A stretch of DNA of 64,000 nt from an uncultured Clostridium sp. (GTDB taxonomy: Bacteria > Bacillota > Clostridia > TANB77 > CAG-508): contig CABQAZ010000002.1 in assembly GCA_902462295.1 (NCBI GenBank), forward strand, positions 62,001 through 126,000, written 5' to 3'. This document shows, in pieces, positions 45,216 through 54,029 of the stretch (within the stretch, counting starts at the first letter, position 1; the number at the start of each line of letters is the position of its first letter). Both the position numbers and the translations under genes were made by a program. Below the pieces are notes generated by a model. That model saw only the letters and a program-made list of their open reading frames with translations. It searched no databases and was not told the origin of the DNA.

Positions 45216-45764
45216 ATGAGTGAAAAAAACAAAGATTTCTATGTGTGGACAATTACAAAATATATCAACTCCACTCATAAATGGTGGGGAATTGATATAA
45301 TGTCCATATACGACAACATCAAAAAAGATTTTCCTAATGCTACAGAAGCAATTCAAAAAATGTATCACAAGTTAAGAAAACCCAATTTCTACAAATCTAA
45401 ACTTTTAGTTTTTGAGCAAGCTGAATACATTTATGAAGCTATTGCAAATTTAATTCCGCAGTACAATGAACTTCAATATACTATAACAACTAAAGAACAA
45501 TCACAAAAATATGAAGAATTGAATATGCACTCTTGGAATCGGTTTATAGAAACTAGCCGTATTGACTTGCTTATGGCTATTTTATTGTTCACAGAAGAAT
45601 TTATTTTAGAACCTGTACAAAGTGACAATGTAAATCTTACTGACAATCATCTTACTGTAATTGGAAACTTTGTTACTCTCGAAGTATCAAGAAAAGAAGA
45701 TAAAACACATATCTCTATTCTAGTTAGAGATGTTATACTTCTTAAATATGCGATACTCAATTAA
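45216..45764 (+). CDS. Soluble protein of unknown function
   Basis: A 182-residue protein with no recognised family. It is rich in aromatic and charged residues, for example DFYVWTITKYINSTHKWWG near the start, and looks alpha-helical up to about residue 130, then more beta-like. No membrane segment. AAGGAGG precedes the ATG. Base composition is like the rest of the window, unlike the gene before it. It has its own promoter and a terminator, and lies in the accessory patch between uvrB and coaB. Confidence 0.72.
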   Translation: MSEKNKDFYVWTITKYINSTHKWWGIDIMSIYDNIKKDFPNATEAIQKMYHKLRKPNFYKSKLLVFEQAEYIYEAIANLIPQYNELQYTITTKEQSQKYEELNMHSWNRFIETSRIDLLMAILLFTEEFILEPVQSDNVNLTDNHLTVIGNFVTLEVSRKEDKTHISILVRDVILLKYAILN

Positions 45765-45769
45765 CTTAA

Positions 45770-45808
45770 AAGACAATATAGAATATTATTTTCTATATTG
45801 CCTTTTTT
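45770..45808. terminator. Bidirectional terminator between the 182-residue protein gene and coaB
   Basis: AAGACAATATAGAA pairs with TTCTATATTGCCTT around a 7-base loop, with T runs on both sides. Confidence 0.85.
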
Positions 45809-46533
45809 TAAAATATTTCTTCTATAATTTTCTCTGCAATATCTTCTTTACCAGAAGCAATAGTATAATCATTAAATCCTTTAACAATAAACGCTTTATG
45901 GCTACCTTTTCTGATATTTTCTAAATCATTAGCAACTACCAAATTACAATTATTTTTATTTTTCAAATTAATTGCAGTATCAATTAATTCCTTTTCACTA
46001 ACATTATCAAGTAATTTAAATCCCACTAAATATGTACTTGGACTGATATCTTTTATCATAGATATTATTTTAGGTGTTTTCTTTAATTTAATAATTAAAT
46101 TCTCTTTATTAGATGAAATTTTATTATCATTCAAATTTTCTTTATTAGAGCAAATTAAATCAATAACACTTTTATTAGGATTACTGCTTATATTTAAAGC
46201 CAGATTTTCTGCAGTTGTAACATAATCAACAGAATAATCTGATACAGCCATAGAATGTATAAAATAATCTATTTTATTACTTGTTAATAATCCTTTTACT
46301 GATATCTCTAAATCTTTAGTATCTGTAATTTCAATAATTTGAATTTTAGGATGTATTGGTTTGAATGAACTTTTTGAGCAAATATAATAAATTTTTTCTA
46401 TTTGTTCTTCATTTGATTGTATTAATTTATTTGCTATTGTACATCCTAATTTTCCAGAACTACTATTTGTTATTTTTCTTACATTATCTATTTTTTCACT
46501 GGTTCCTCCTGCTGTTATAATTACTTTTTTCAT
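45808..46533 (-). CDS. coaB: Phosphopantothenate-cysteine ligase (stand-alone CoaB)
   Basis: A 241-residue enzyme that joins cysteine to 4'-phosphopantothenate in CoA synthesis. ITAGGTSEKIDNVRKITNSSSG at the N terminus, SMAVSDYSV in the middle and VVANDLENIRKGSHKAFI near the end are family marks. In most bacteria it is fused to CoaC; here, as in streptococci and enterococci, the two are separate. It starts one base after the coaC stop. Confidence 0.93.
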   Translation of the reverse strand: MKKVIITAGGTSEKIDNVRKITNSSSGKLGCTIANKLIQSNEEQIEKIYYICSKSSFKPIHPKIQIIEITDTKDLEISVKGLLTSNKIDYFIHSMAVSDYSVDYVTTAENLALNISSNPNKSVIDLICSNKENLNDNKISSNKENLIIKLKKTPKIISMIKDISPSTYLVGFKLLDNVSEKELIDTAINLKNKNNCNLVVANDLENIRKGSHKAFIVKGFNDYTIASGKEDIAEKIIEEIF

Positions 46534-46534
46534 T

Positions 46535-47086
46535 TTATCTTTCCTCCTTTATCAACTTTTTAATATAATCAATTATTTCTTTATTTTGTGGAAGTTTTCC
46601 TTTAGCTTCATCTCCACAAGCAAGATGTCCTACAGTTGGTTCAATAATTTTGTATCCATATAATTTTAATTTTTCTAAATTGTTTTGTACTATTGGATTT
46701 TCATACATTCCATTATTCATTGCTGGTGCAAATATAACTGTTGATTTTGTTGCCATAATAGTTGTAGAAAGCATATCATCCGCTATTCCATTAGCTACTT
46801 TTCCAATTATATTAGCAGTTGCTGGAACTACTAAAAATATATCTGCTTTTTTGGCTAGACTAATGTGTTTTACATCAATATAATCTGGTCTTTCAAACAT
46901 ATCTGTAATTACTTTATTACCAGATAAAGTTTCCAATGTTAAAGGTGTAATAAATTTACAAGCATTCTTAGTCATAATTATATCTACATTGGCACCTTGC
47001 TGTTTTAGGTAACTAATAATTCCACAAGTTTTATAAACTGCAATTCCTCCAGTTACTCCTATAACGATATTTAAATTTTCAAACAT
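46535..47086 (-). CDS. coaC: Phosphopantothenoylcysteine decarboxylase (stand-alone CoaC)
   Basis: A 183-residue FMN enzyme making 4'-phosphopantetheine. Visible motifs are GVTGGIAVYKT (flavin site), the active His in YIDVKHISLAK (near 74), APAMNNGMYENP, and the substrate-clamp Cys in GHLACGDEAKGKLP (near 157). Coupled to coaB. A LysR-type regulator gene is divergent with a 90-base shared upstream region. Confidence 0.95.
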   Translation of the reverse strand: MFENLNIVIGVTGGIAVYKTCGIISYLKQQGANVDIIMTKNACKFITPLTLETLSGNKVITDMFERPDYIDVKHISLAKKADIFLVVPATANIIGKVANGIADDMLSTTIMATKSTVIFAPAMNNGMYENPIVQNNLEKLKLYGYKIIEPTVGHLACGDEAKGKLPQNKEIIDYIKKLIKEER

Positions 47087-47126
47087 ATTTATTCCTCCCT
47101 TTCAGTTACATTTTATCTCAAGCATA

Positions 47127-47156
47127 TTGATAAGTAAAATATATTTATGCTATAAT
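47127..47156 (+). promoter_or_regulatory. SigA-type promoter of the LysR gene
   Basis: TTGATA, 18 bases, TATAAT, followed by AAGGAGGG before the ATG. It lies in the region shared with the divergent coaC gene. Confidence 0.7.
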
Positions 47157-47176
47157 GTTCATAAGGAGGGCTTATA

Positions 47177-48046
47177 ATGAATGTAGATTTAGAATTATAT
47201 AGAGTTTTTTATGTAGTTGCTAAAAATAAGCATATGACAAAAGCCAGTGAAGAATTGCACATATCTCAACCTGCAATATCTCAGTCAATAAAAAAATTAG
47301 AAATGCAATTAGATGGCACATTGTTTTTAAGGAGTAATAAAGGTATGGAACTTACTGAAGAGGGCAAAATGTTTTATGAATATGTTAAAGGAGCCCTTGA
47401 ACTTATTAACAATGCAGAAAATAAATTTACATTGTTTAAAGATTTATCAAAAGGAGAAATAAAAATCGGATGTTCAACAACTTTAACTAAATTAATTTTG
47501 ATAAATTCTTTAAAACATTTTCATAGTGATTATCCAAATATAAATATTAATATAATAAATGATTTAACTAGCAACCTAATAACTGATTTAAAATTAGGTA
47601 AACTAGATTTTGTTATTTTTAATGAAAGTAATATTAAAGAAACAAATTTAAATCTAGAAAAATTAAAAGAATTAAAACAAGGATTTATTTACAATCCAAA
47701 GTTTTATGATGACCGTGTTGTAAATTTTGAAGACTTAAACAATTATCCACTTATTTTACAAAAAGAAGAATCAAATAGTAGAAAATTACTAGATTACATT
47801 GCACTTCAAAATAATGTTAAACTAATTCCTAAAATGGAAGTTGTTAGTCAAGAATTAATTACAGAATTCGTAAATATTGGTTTAGGGATTGGTTTTGTAA
47901 TTATAGATTTAGCAAAAAGGAATTTTAAAACTATAAATGAACTAAATATAAATAAAGTAATACCAAATATAAATATATATTTAGCAACCAATAAATCTGT
48001 TTCACCTACATTTGCATGTAAAACATTTTTAAAATATTTGAGATAA
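47177..48046 (+). CDS. LysR-family transcriptional regulator
   Basis: A 289-residue regulator. The winged helix-turn-helix (residues 1-60) shows KNKHMTKASEELHISQPAISQSIKKLE and is followed by a linker helix and a two-lobed effector domain (about 90-285, with GEIKIGCSTTLTKLIL). LysR proteins usually control the adjacent divergent gene, which here is coaC-coaB; regulation of CoA synthesis by it would be unusual and is only inferred. The effector is unknown. Confidence 0.93.
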   Translation: MNVDLELYRVFYVVAKNKHMTKASEELHISQPAISQSIKKLEMQLDGTLFLRSNKGMELTEEGKMFYEYVKGALELINNAENKFTLFKDLSKGEIKIGCSTTLTKLILINSLKHFHSDYPNININIINDLTSNLITDLKLGKLDFVIFNESNIKETNLNLEKLKELKQGFIYNPKFYDDRVVNFEDLNNYPLILQKEESNSRKLLDYIALQNNVKLIPKMEVVSQELITEFVNIGLGIGFVIIDLAKRNFKTINELNINKVIPNINIYLATNKSVSPTFACKTFLKYLR

Positions 48047-48060
48047 TTTGTTGTCTTACA

Positions 48061-48097
48061 AACCAAAAAGCTACCATTAATAGGTAGCTTTTTGGTT
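48061..48097. terminator. Bidirectional terminator after the LysR gene
   Basis: AACCAAAAAGCTACC pairs perfectly with GGTAGCTTTTTGGTT around a 7-base loop. It lies between convergent genes. Confidence 0.85.
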
Positions 48098-48117
48098 ATA
48101 AAATTTACCTTACTATT

Positions 48118-49722
48118 TTAAAAATGTTTACCTTTTCTTTTCACTTTATTGTTTTTTTCATCTTCATTCTCTTTATTGTCTTCTTTTTCTTCTTCTATTT
48201 CTGTAACTTCCCCAAGTTCTTGATGTTCAGCAAGCGCTTTATCTAATTCATCTCCTCCTGGTAGGTCTATATTCTCTTCATTCTTTTTTTCTTTTGCTAT
48301 TTTTATTTTTAATATTATTGCTATTATTATAAATATAATTAAAACAACTATTAATATTACTTTTATTATTTCTTCTCTTCCCCATGTTGATGGTTTAAGC
48401 CAACTCATTTTTTCTTCTTCTGCTAAGCTTTTGTTAACAATTATTTGGTATGTTGCTGTCTTATCTTCTTTTTCATTTCTTACTAAGATTGTTATTGTAT
48501 TTTCACCTAATGCTAATTCTTCATTTCCATATATTTCGACTGTTGTATCATCATCTGTTGCGATTGTTCTTATATCTAGTGTACTTAAATCTTCGGTTAA
48601 ATCTACTTTATATTCATATGTTCCAGTTTCAAAACTTGGATTTAATGTTACACCACTTATTTCTAATGATGACAATCCAAATTCACCATCTGAATCGTTT
48701 GCTACAGATGTAGTCCCATCTCCTCTTGTTACTTCTATTGTATATGTCTTTTTTGTTCCATTTTCTGCTGTTACTTCAATATTTATATTATTTTTTCCCT
48801 CTTTTAATGATTTTTTTCCTATTCCTGCTATTTGTGCTTTTGTATCTGTTGCTTCTGCATATATTTCTATTTCTTTTACATCTTTTGGAACCTGTACACT
48901 ATAATTTGTTTTATCTTTTTGAAAACCTGAAAAATCATATTTTTCTGGTTTTATTCCCAAACTTTTTAAACTTGCATCTCCTGATGTATCTTCTGTTTGT
49001 GTTTCTTCAGCTGTTTTTCTTTTTATTGTTAATGTATATGTTTTTGTGTTTCCTGCTTCTGCAGTTACTGTTAATGTTACTTTTTTACTTTCTCCCTCAT
49101 TTAATGATACATCTCCTGTTCCAGTAACTTTTGCTTTCGAATCTAACGGACTTGCATATACATTTACTTTTGAAACATTATTAGGTATTTCTACACTATA
49201 GTCTGTTTTGTCTCTTTTAAATCCACTAAAATCATTTGGCTTTATTCCTAAATTTTTTAATCTTGCTTCTGTTGATTTTGATGCTGTTGTGTTGCCACCT
49301 GTTGTACCATTACCTGAATTGTTTGAATCAGAAGCTGTTGTATCTTTTGCTTTAACCGTTACTGATTTTTGAGCAGATACATCAACATATTGTCCATTTA
49401 AAACTGCTGATGAATCAGATGTAACTTGAACATTAATAGTTCCCTCTTTTTCACATTTAAATGTTGCTGAATTCGAATAAGTATTAACTTGACCTGCTAA
49501 GCTCCCATCAACAACTTTAATTTTTCCTGACACTACTCCTGTAACATCCGCAGTAACAGACGATGTATGAACATTCGGAACTGTTACAGTTATTTTTACT
49601 TCATCTCCTACTTTAGGTTCACTAGGTGATATTGTTATGCTTGTTGCACTTGCCTTATCACTTATTAATATTATTCCTATAAAGAATATTATACTTATAC
49701 ATAACTTTTTTAATTTGTTCAC
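48118..49722 (-). CDS. Exported membrane protein with cadherin-like beta-sandwich domains
   Basis: A 534-residue protein. Signal peptide 1-27 (ends KASA). An N-terminal Ig-like domain (about 28-125) is followed by three cadherin-like beta-sandwich domains (about 155-240, 250-335 and 345-435), recognised by repeats of SLGIKP-DFSGF-KDKTxYSV and xxNxIxIxVTAExGxxKTYTI. A membrane helix (about 455-475) and an acidic, then basic, cytoplasmic tail (about 476-534) follow. It would face the outside and may bind wall or carbohydrate. It follows the glucosaminidase gene by ten bases, so the pair is likely co-expressed and may work together in wall remodelling. Confidence 0.85.
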   Translation of the reverse strand: MNKLKKLCISIIFFIGIILISDKASATSITISPSEPKVGDEVKITVTVPNVHTSSVTADVTGVVSGKIKVVDGSLAGQVNTYSNSATFKCEKEGTINVQVTSDSSAVLNGQYVDVSAQKSVTVKAKDTTASDSNNSGNGTTGGNTTASKSTEARLKNLGIKPNDFSGFKRDKTDYSVEIPNNVSKVNVYASPLDSKAKVTGTGDVSLNEGESKKVTLTVTAEAGNTKTYTLTIKRKTAEETQTEDTSGDASLKSLGIKPEKYDFSGFQKDKTNYSVQVPKDVKEIEIYAEATDTKAQIAGIGKKSLKEGKNNINIEVTAENGTKKTYTIEVTRGDGTTSVANDSDGEFGLSSLEISGVTLNPSFETGTYEYKVDLTEDLSTLDIRTIATDDDTTVEIYGNEELALGENTITILVRNEKEDKTATYQIIVNKSLAEEEKMSWLKPSTWGREEIIKVILIVVLIIFIIIAIILKIKIAKEKKNEENIDLPGGDELDKALAEHQELGEVTEIEEEKEDNKENEDEKNNKVKRKGKHF

Positions 49723-49732
49723 ATTAACTCTC

Positions 49733-51250
49733 CTATTCCTTTAATATTATTTGTATCATCAAATACATATCCATTGAATCTATTTTTCCATCTGTATTTA
49801 AATCTATACTTTTCTTTTGATTTTCATCTAACTGAATATTTCCTAGTATATATTGTATTATATAATACATATCCATTGAATCTACTTTTCCATCTCCAGT
49901 AATATCACCATTTGCTGTATTTGTATTATTATCTGGCTGGCTTGGTGTTTCTTCATTTACAGGAACTAAATATAATTTATATGTTGCTTCTGAATCATAA
50001 GTCTGTCTAGCAGCATATCCTTTAGTTCCATCAGCTTTCATAACATAATCCCAATAAGTTCCATCAACTTTGTCTGTTGCCTTAACTAATCTTGTAACAA
50101 TTTCATCTTTATAAACACTTGCTATTTTATTTGCTGATTTTTTAGGTTCACTTCTTAAGTATAACGAATTTGTTACATTAACCTTTACCAAATCAGTAGT
50201 TGTTGGTAGATTAGATGAAGATGTTGAAGGTCTTCCTGCTACTGATGTTGGCATATTTTTATATAAAGGTATTATAAAAGTATATTCTGCGTCAACAGAA
50301 CCAACACTTTCAAAAGTTTTCCTTAAAGTTTGCCCCTCATTTTGTGCAGCTAAAATATTTTGCATATATTGATGCCAATACAAATTCCCATCTGAATTTT
50401 CAACATCAAATTTTTGAAAATATAATGTATCTTGTCCTCTAGAAATATAACTTTGAACAATTATTTCAGTTCCACCTGTAATTGAGCTTTCTAATGAAGT
50501 CCACCCATATGATTGTGCTCTTTTTAACCCATTTAAAATAACATTTTCTTTTCCACTTCCACTTGCACCTATATTGAACACATTATAGTAACCTACATAT
50601 TGCCCATTATATCCTTTTCCCTCTGATAATGTTGAACCGTTTTTTCCTTGTTCTTGTAAAATTCTTGCAACTATATAATATGCATTAACATCGTATTTTT
50701 TTGCAGATTCCATAATTGTATTTATATATGATTCATTATTCAAAAATGTACCATTAACCATTTTTCTTATTGTTTGAACATTACAGTCACTATATGATAA
50801 TTGCATAAATTGAAATACATCTGAATAATTTGTGGAATTTCTTGGGTCAATCATATATGCTATTGCAGATTCTGATGCACAATGCCAGTTTCCACTATCA
50901 TATGTTTTACCTGTTCCACATGCCTTACAAATCCATTCTCCATCATATTTGCTATTATTAGCTGGAACTAAATTTCTTGGAGAACTTCCATGTCCTACAT
51001 ATTCATTTGCAATAACGTCATTCCATTCAATGTCTGTATATAATATCTTAAAATTCCAGTTTGGATGTTGATTTTTTAGCGTTTGTATCATTTCTTTTAT
51101 TTGTGGATATTGATTTGAATTAATTGAATTAATATCTGTAGTTGTTGTTTGATTTATTGCATAAGATTTATTTCCACAGATTAGACTTATAATTATATAT
51201 GTAATCATTAATATAAAAATTATTAATGTTTTTCTAACGTGTTTTTTCAT
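49733..51250 (-). CDS. Secreted glucosaminidase with SH3 and dockerin domains
   Basis: A 505-residue exported protein. Signal peptide 1-32. A region resembling the N-acetylglucosaminidase (LytG/GH73-like) domain lies at about 35-320, with YYIVARILQEQGKNGS carrying a candidate catalytic Glu near 198 and YYNVFNIGASGSG after it. A bacterial SH3 domain follows (about 358-425, VTNSLYLRSEPKKSANKI). The C terminus (about 446-505) is a dockerin type I pair: GDITGDGKVDSMDMYYIIQ and DLNTDGKIDSMDMYLMIQ, each with a calcium loop. It would cut glycan strands and could dock to a cohesin protein elsewhere. The cadherin-like gene follows it. Confidence 0.85.
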   Translation of the reverse strand: MKKHVRKTLIIFILMITYIIISLICGNKSYAINQTTTTDINSINSNQYPQIKEMIQTLKNQHPNWNFKILYTDIEWNDVIANEYVGHGSSPRNLVPANNSKYDGEWICKACGTGKTYDSGNWHCASESAIAYMIDPRNSTNYSDVFQFMQLSYSDCNVQTIRKMVNGTFLNNESYINTIMESAKKYDVNAYYIVARILQEQGKNGSTLSEGKGYNGQYVGYYNVFNIGASGSGKENVILNGLKRAQSYGWTSLESSITGGTEIIVQSYISRGQDTLYFQKFDVENSDGNLYWHQYMQNILAAQNEGQTLRKTFESVGSVDAEYTFIIPLYKNMPTSVAGRPSTSSSNLPTTTDLVKVNVTNSLYLRSEPKKSANKIASVYKDEIVTRLVKATDKVDGTYWDYVMKADGTKGYAARQTYDSEATYKLYLVPVNEETPSQPDNNTNTANGDITGDGKVDSMDMYYIIQYILGNIQLDENQKKSIDLNTDGKIDSMDMYLMIQIILKE

Positions 51251-51366
51251 TTCTTACACCTCTTTTGTTAATCTATTTTTTTCATCTTTTTCTTGTATTT
51301 TTCAACATTAGTATATCATTCTTCTTCCTTTTTAGTCAACCTTGGACAGCATTTTTTTTATTACAT

Positions 51367-51395
51367 TTGTGTTACAAACAATTTTATGTTATAAT
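51367..51395 (+). promoter_or_regulatory. Probable promoter of the U32 gene
   Basis: TTGTGT, 17 bases, TATAAT. If used, the palindrome at 51410 would lie at the very start of the transcript. Confidence 0.5.
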
Positions 51396-51409
51396 GAAAA
51401 AGAAAAAAT

Positions 51410-51479
51410 GCACCTCTGGGACCGGGTATTTTCGGTGCATTTTATTTTTTGCCCCGAAAATACCCGGTCCCAGAGGTGC
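51410..51479. repeat. GGGACCGGGT palindrome, copy 1
   Basis: Two 29-base arms (51410-51438, 51451-51479) differ at one position and are separated by a 12-base AT loop. The arm is GCACCTCT then GGGACCGGGTATTTT then CGG. No T tract follows. It lies in the leader of the U32 gene, 26 bases before its start. Confidence 0.9.
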
Positions 51480-51505
51480 AATCTTTATATAAAAAGGAGC
51501 TTATA

Positions 51506-53944
51506 ATGATAGAATTATTGTCACCTGTTGGTGATTTTGAATGTTTAAAATCTGCTGTACAAAATGGTGCAGACACAGTATATTTTGGTGCAAGTTCTTT
51601 TAGTGCAAGAGCATTCGCATCTAATTTTGATGATAAAAATTTAGAAAAAGCAATTACATATGCAAGAATCAGAGGAGTAAAAACAAATTTAACTCTAAAT
51701 ACACTAATAAAAAATGATGAAATGTCTGAAGCTATTGAATTAGCACGAAAAGCTTATAATTATGGTATTTCTGCAATAATTGTTCAGGATTTAGGCCTAG
51801 CACGTTATTTAATAAAAAATTTTCCTGGATTAGCTGTCCATGCTAGTACACAATTAACTGTTCATAATTTAGATGGTGTATTAAAATTGCAAGAAATGGG
51901 GTTTTCACGTGTTGTACTTTCTCGTGAGCTATCTTTAAATGAAATTGAATATATTTGTAAAAATTCAAATGTAGAAATTGAAGTATTTGTTCATGGTGCT
52001 TTATGTATTTCATATTCAGGACAATGCTTATTTTCAAGTATGATTGGAGGACGTTCTGGAAATCGTGGTAAATGTGCTCAACCCTGCCGACTTCCTTATG
52101 AATTAATTTCTACACAATCACCAAATATTTCATGCAGTCAAAACTTATCTTATTCCTCACTTGAGCATGGTTATCTATTAAGTCCACGTGACTTATGTGG
52201 TTTAGATTACTTACCTGAACTTATAAAATCTGGTATTACTTGTTTAAAAATAGAGGGTAGAATGAAAACTCCTGAATATGTAGGTACAGTTACAAGAATT
52301 TACCGTAAATATCTAGATTTAGCCTTATCTAATCCATCATCTTACAAAATAGATAACCAAGATAAACAAGATTTATTACAAGTATTTAATCGTGGTGGAT
52401 TTTCAGATGGTCATCTAAGTTCAACACCTAACAAAAACTTAGTTTATCCAAAGAAATCTAATAATATGGGATTATTTCTTGGAACAATTTCTAATTTTAA
52501 TACTAACAAAGGATATATATCTTTTACAACTTCTAATCCTATATCTATTGGTGATAAAATTGGAATTGAAAACAAAAAAAATGAAACATCTTTATATACA
52601 ATCTCCGAATTAATGATTAATAATAAAAATGTTCCTCACGCCTTTGCTGGTGACAAAGTAAAAATTGGTAGAATGAAAGGTGATATTTTTATAGGTAATA
52701 AACTTTATAAAATGTCAGATAAACAATTATCTTCTAAGACTCTTGATTTGCTTAATAAAGAAAATCGAAAAATCAATCTACATTGCAAATTAATTGTAAA
52801 GAAAGATTTTCCTGTTGAGTTACTTTTATCAGATTCAAATGGAATTAATGTAAAAATCACATCAGATATAATTCCTGAAATAGCTGAAAAATCTCCTATC
52901 ACTAAAGAACGCCTAATAAGCCAAATTTCCAAAACTAATAATACCCCTTTTCAATTTACTGATATTGAAATTGACTTAGATAGTGGATTATTTATTAAGG
53001 GAATTAGTAATATAAATGAACTTAGAAGACAAGCTCTTATTAAATATGAAGAAGAATTAGTTCATTCTTTTAAAAGAAATTTAAACATAACGCCCAAAAA
53101 AGTAATGAATATGAATCCAACTAATAATACTAAACAATCTAAAAAAACTAGTATTTTACTTAATTTGCTTAATTTAGATTTAGATTATACTAATTTACAA
53201 AATATTGATAATATATATATTCCTTTTAAATATTTTATTTTAAAAGATTTTACATGTATTTTAAAAGACATTACTAATAATTTTAATACATATATTTATA
53301 TGCCTACAATTATCAGAAAAAATTATCATAAATTAATAAAACAAAATTTGCCAAATATTTTGAAAAATTATCAGATAAAGGGATTTGTACTTTCAAACAT
53401 TGGAAATTTTGAATTGTTGAAAGATTATAAAAAAGACTACGAATTTATTTGTAATTATACTTTTAATGTTTTTAATAATTTAACTCTAGATGAATTACCT
53501 TGCAATACTGTTACTTTATCACCAGAATTAAACAAGTTAAATATTTTAGATTTTCCAAATTCTCCAGATATTTTTAATAAACATATTGAATTAATAATTT
53601 ATGGAAGAACACCTTTAATGAATTCTAACTATTGTTTACTTGGAAAATCAAATAAATGCTATTCTTCTTGTTCTCACTTATGTAATTCTTCTAATAAATT
53701 TTATTTAAAGGATAGACTTGGTTTTTTATTTAGAATTATACCTGATAATATCGAAACTGTAACAACTATTTATAATAGTAAGATTACTTCTATTGAGCAT
53801 AAAGACATTAATGTTAATTCTATAAGATTTGACTTTTTGGATGAATCTGTAGAAGAAATAAATTCTATTATAAATTCTACAAAGTCTGGTTCTAAGCTTG
53901 AGGGTAACGATTTTACTAATGGTAATTTTAATAGAGAAATTTAA
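51506..53944 (+). CDS. U32 family protein with DUF3656 (RlhA/YdcP-like)
   Basis: An 812-residue protein. The U32 domain (about 1-400) has MIELLSPVGDFECLKSAV, GADTVYFGA, ASTQLTVHN, HGALCISYSGQCLFS and RGNRGKCAQPCR-like motifs; four Cys in the latter two segments can hold an iron-sulfur cluster. A DUF3656-type region follows (about 400-560) and a less conserved C-terminal part has CSSCSHLC-like cysteines near 730. The best-studied relative, RlhA, hydroxylates C2501 of 23S rRNA. That role is plausible here, but the protein is longer and other U32 roles exist. I start at 51506, after AAAGGAG; the earlier in-frame ATG lies in the palindrome. Palindromes flank it on both sides. Confidence 0.85.
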   Translation: MIELLSPVGDFECLKSAVQNGADTVYFGASSFSARAFASNFDDKNLEKAITYARIRGVKTNLTLNTLIKNDEMSEAIELARKAYNYGISAIIVQDLGLARYLIKNFPGLAVHASTQLTVHNLDGVLKLQEMGFSRVVLSRELSLNEIEYICKNSNVEIEVFVHGALCISYSGQCLFSSMIGGRSGNRGKCAQPCRLPYELISTQSPNISCSQNLSYSSLEHGYLLSPRDLCGLDYLPELIKSGITCLKIEGRMKTPEYVGTVTRIYRKYLDLALSNPSSYKIDNQDKQDLLQVFNRGGFSDGHLSSTPNKNLVYPKKSNNMGLFLGTISNFNTNKGYISFTTSNPISIGDKIGIENKKNETSLYTISELMINNKNVPHAFAGDKVKIGRMKGDIFIGNKLYKMSDKQLSSKTLDLLNKENRKINLHCKLIVKKDFPVELLLSDSNGINVKITSDIIPEIAEKSPITKERLISQISKTNNTPFQFTDIEIDLDSGLFIKGISNINELRRQALIKYEEELVHSFKRNLNITPKKVMNMNPTNNTKQSKKTSILLNLLNLDLDYTNLQNIDNIYIPFKYFILKDFTCILKDITNNFNTYIYMPTIIRKNYHKLIKQNLPNILKNYQIKGFVLSNIGNFELLKDYKKDYEFICNYTFNVFNNLTLDELPCNTVTLSPELNKLNILDFPNSPDIFNKHIELIIYGRTPLMNSNYCLLGKSNKCYSSCSHLCNSSNKFYLKDRLGFLFRIIPDNIETVTTIYNSKITSIEHKDINVNSIRFDFLDESVEEINSIINSTKSGSKLEGNDFTNGNFNREI

Positions 53945-53951
53945 TAAATTT

Positions 53952-54021
53952 GCACGTCTGGGACCGGGTATTTTAGGTTCAAAAAATAAATTGCCCCTAA
54001 AATACCCGGTCCCAGACGTGC
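53952..54021. repeat. GGGACCGGGT palindrome, copy 2
   Basis: Arms 53952-53980 and 53993-54021 match with two differences around a 12-base AT loop. The outer part reads GCACGTCT. It fills the gap between the convergent U32 and dxs genes and could end transcription in both, though it has no clear T tract. Confidence 0.9.
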
Positions 54022-54029
54022 ACACAAAC

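Noticed and set aside
51265..51492. Reading frame through palindrome copy 1 giving a peptide with TSGTGYFR and PGPR motifs; similar frames at 53726-54049 and 55765-56007
   Set aside because: The shared peptide comes only from the palindrome DNA read in frame. There is no ribosome site, and the frames extend into unrelated leaders or over neighbouring genes.
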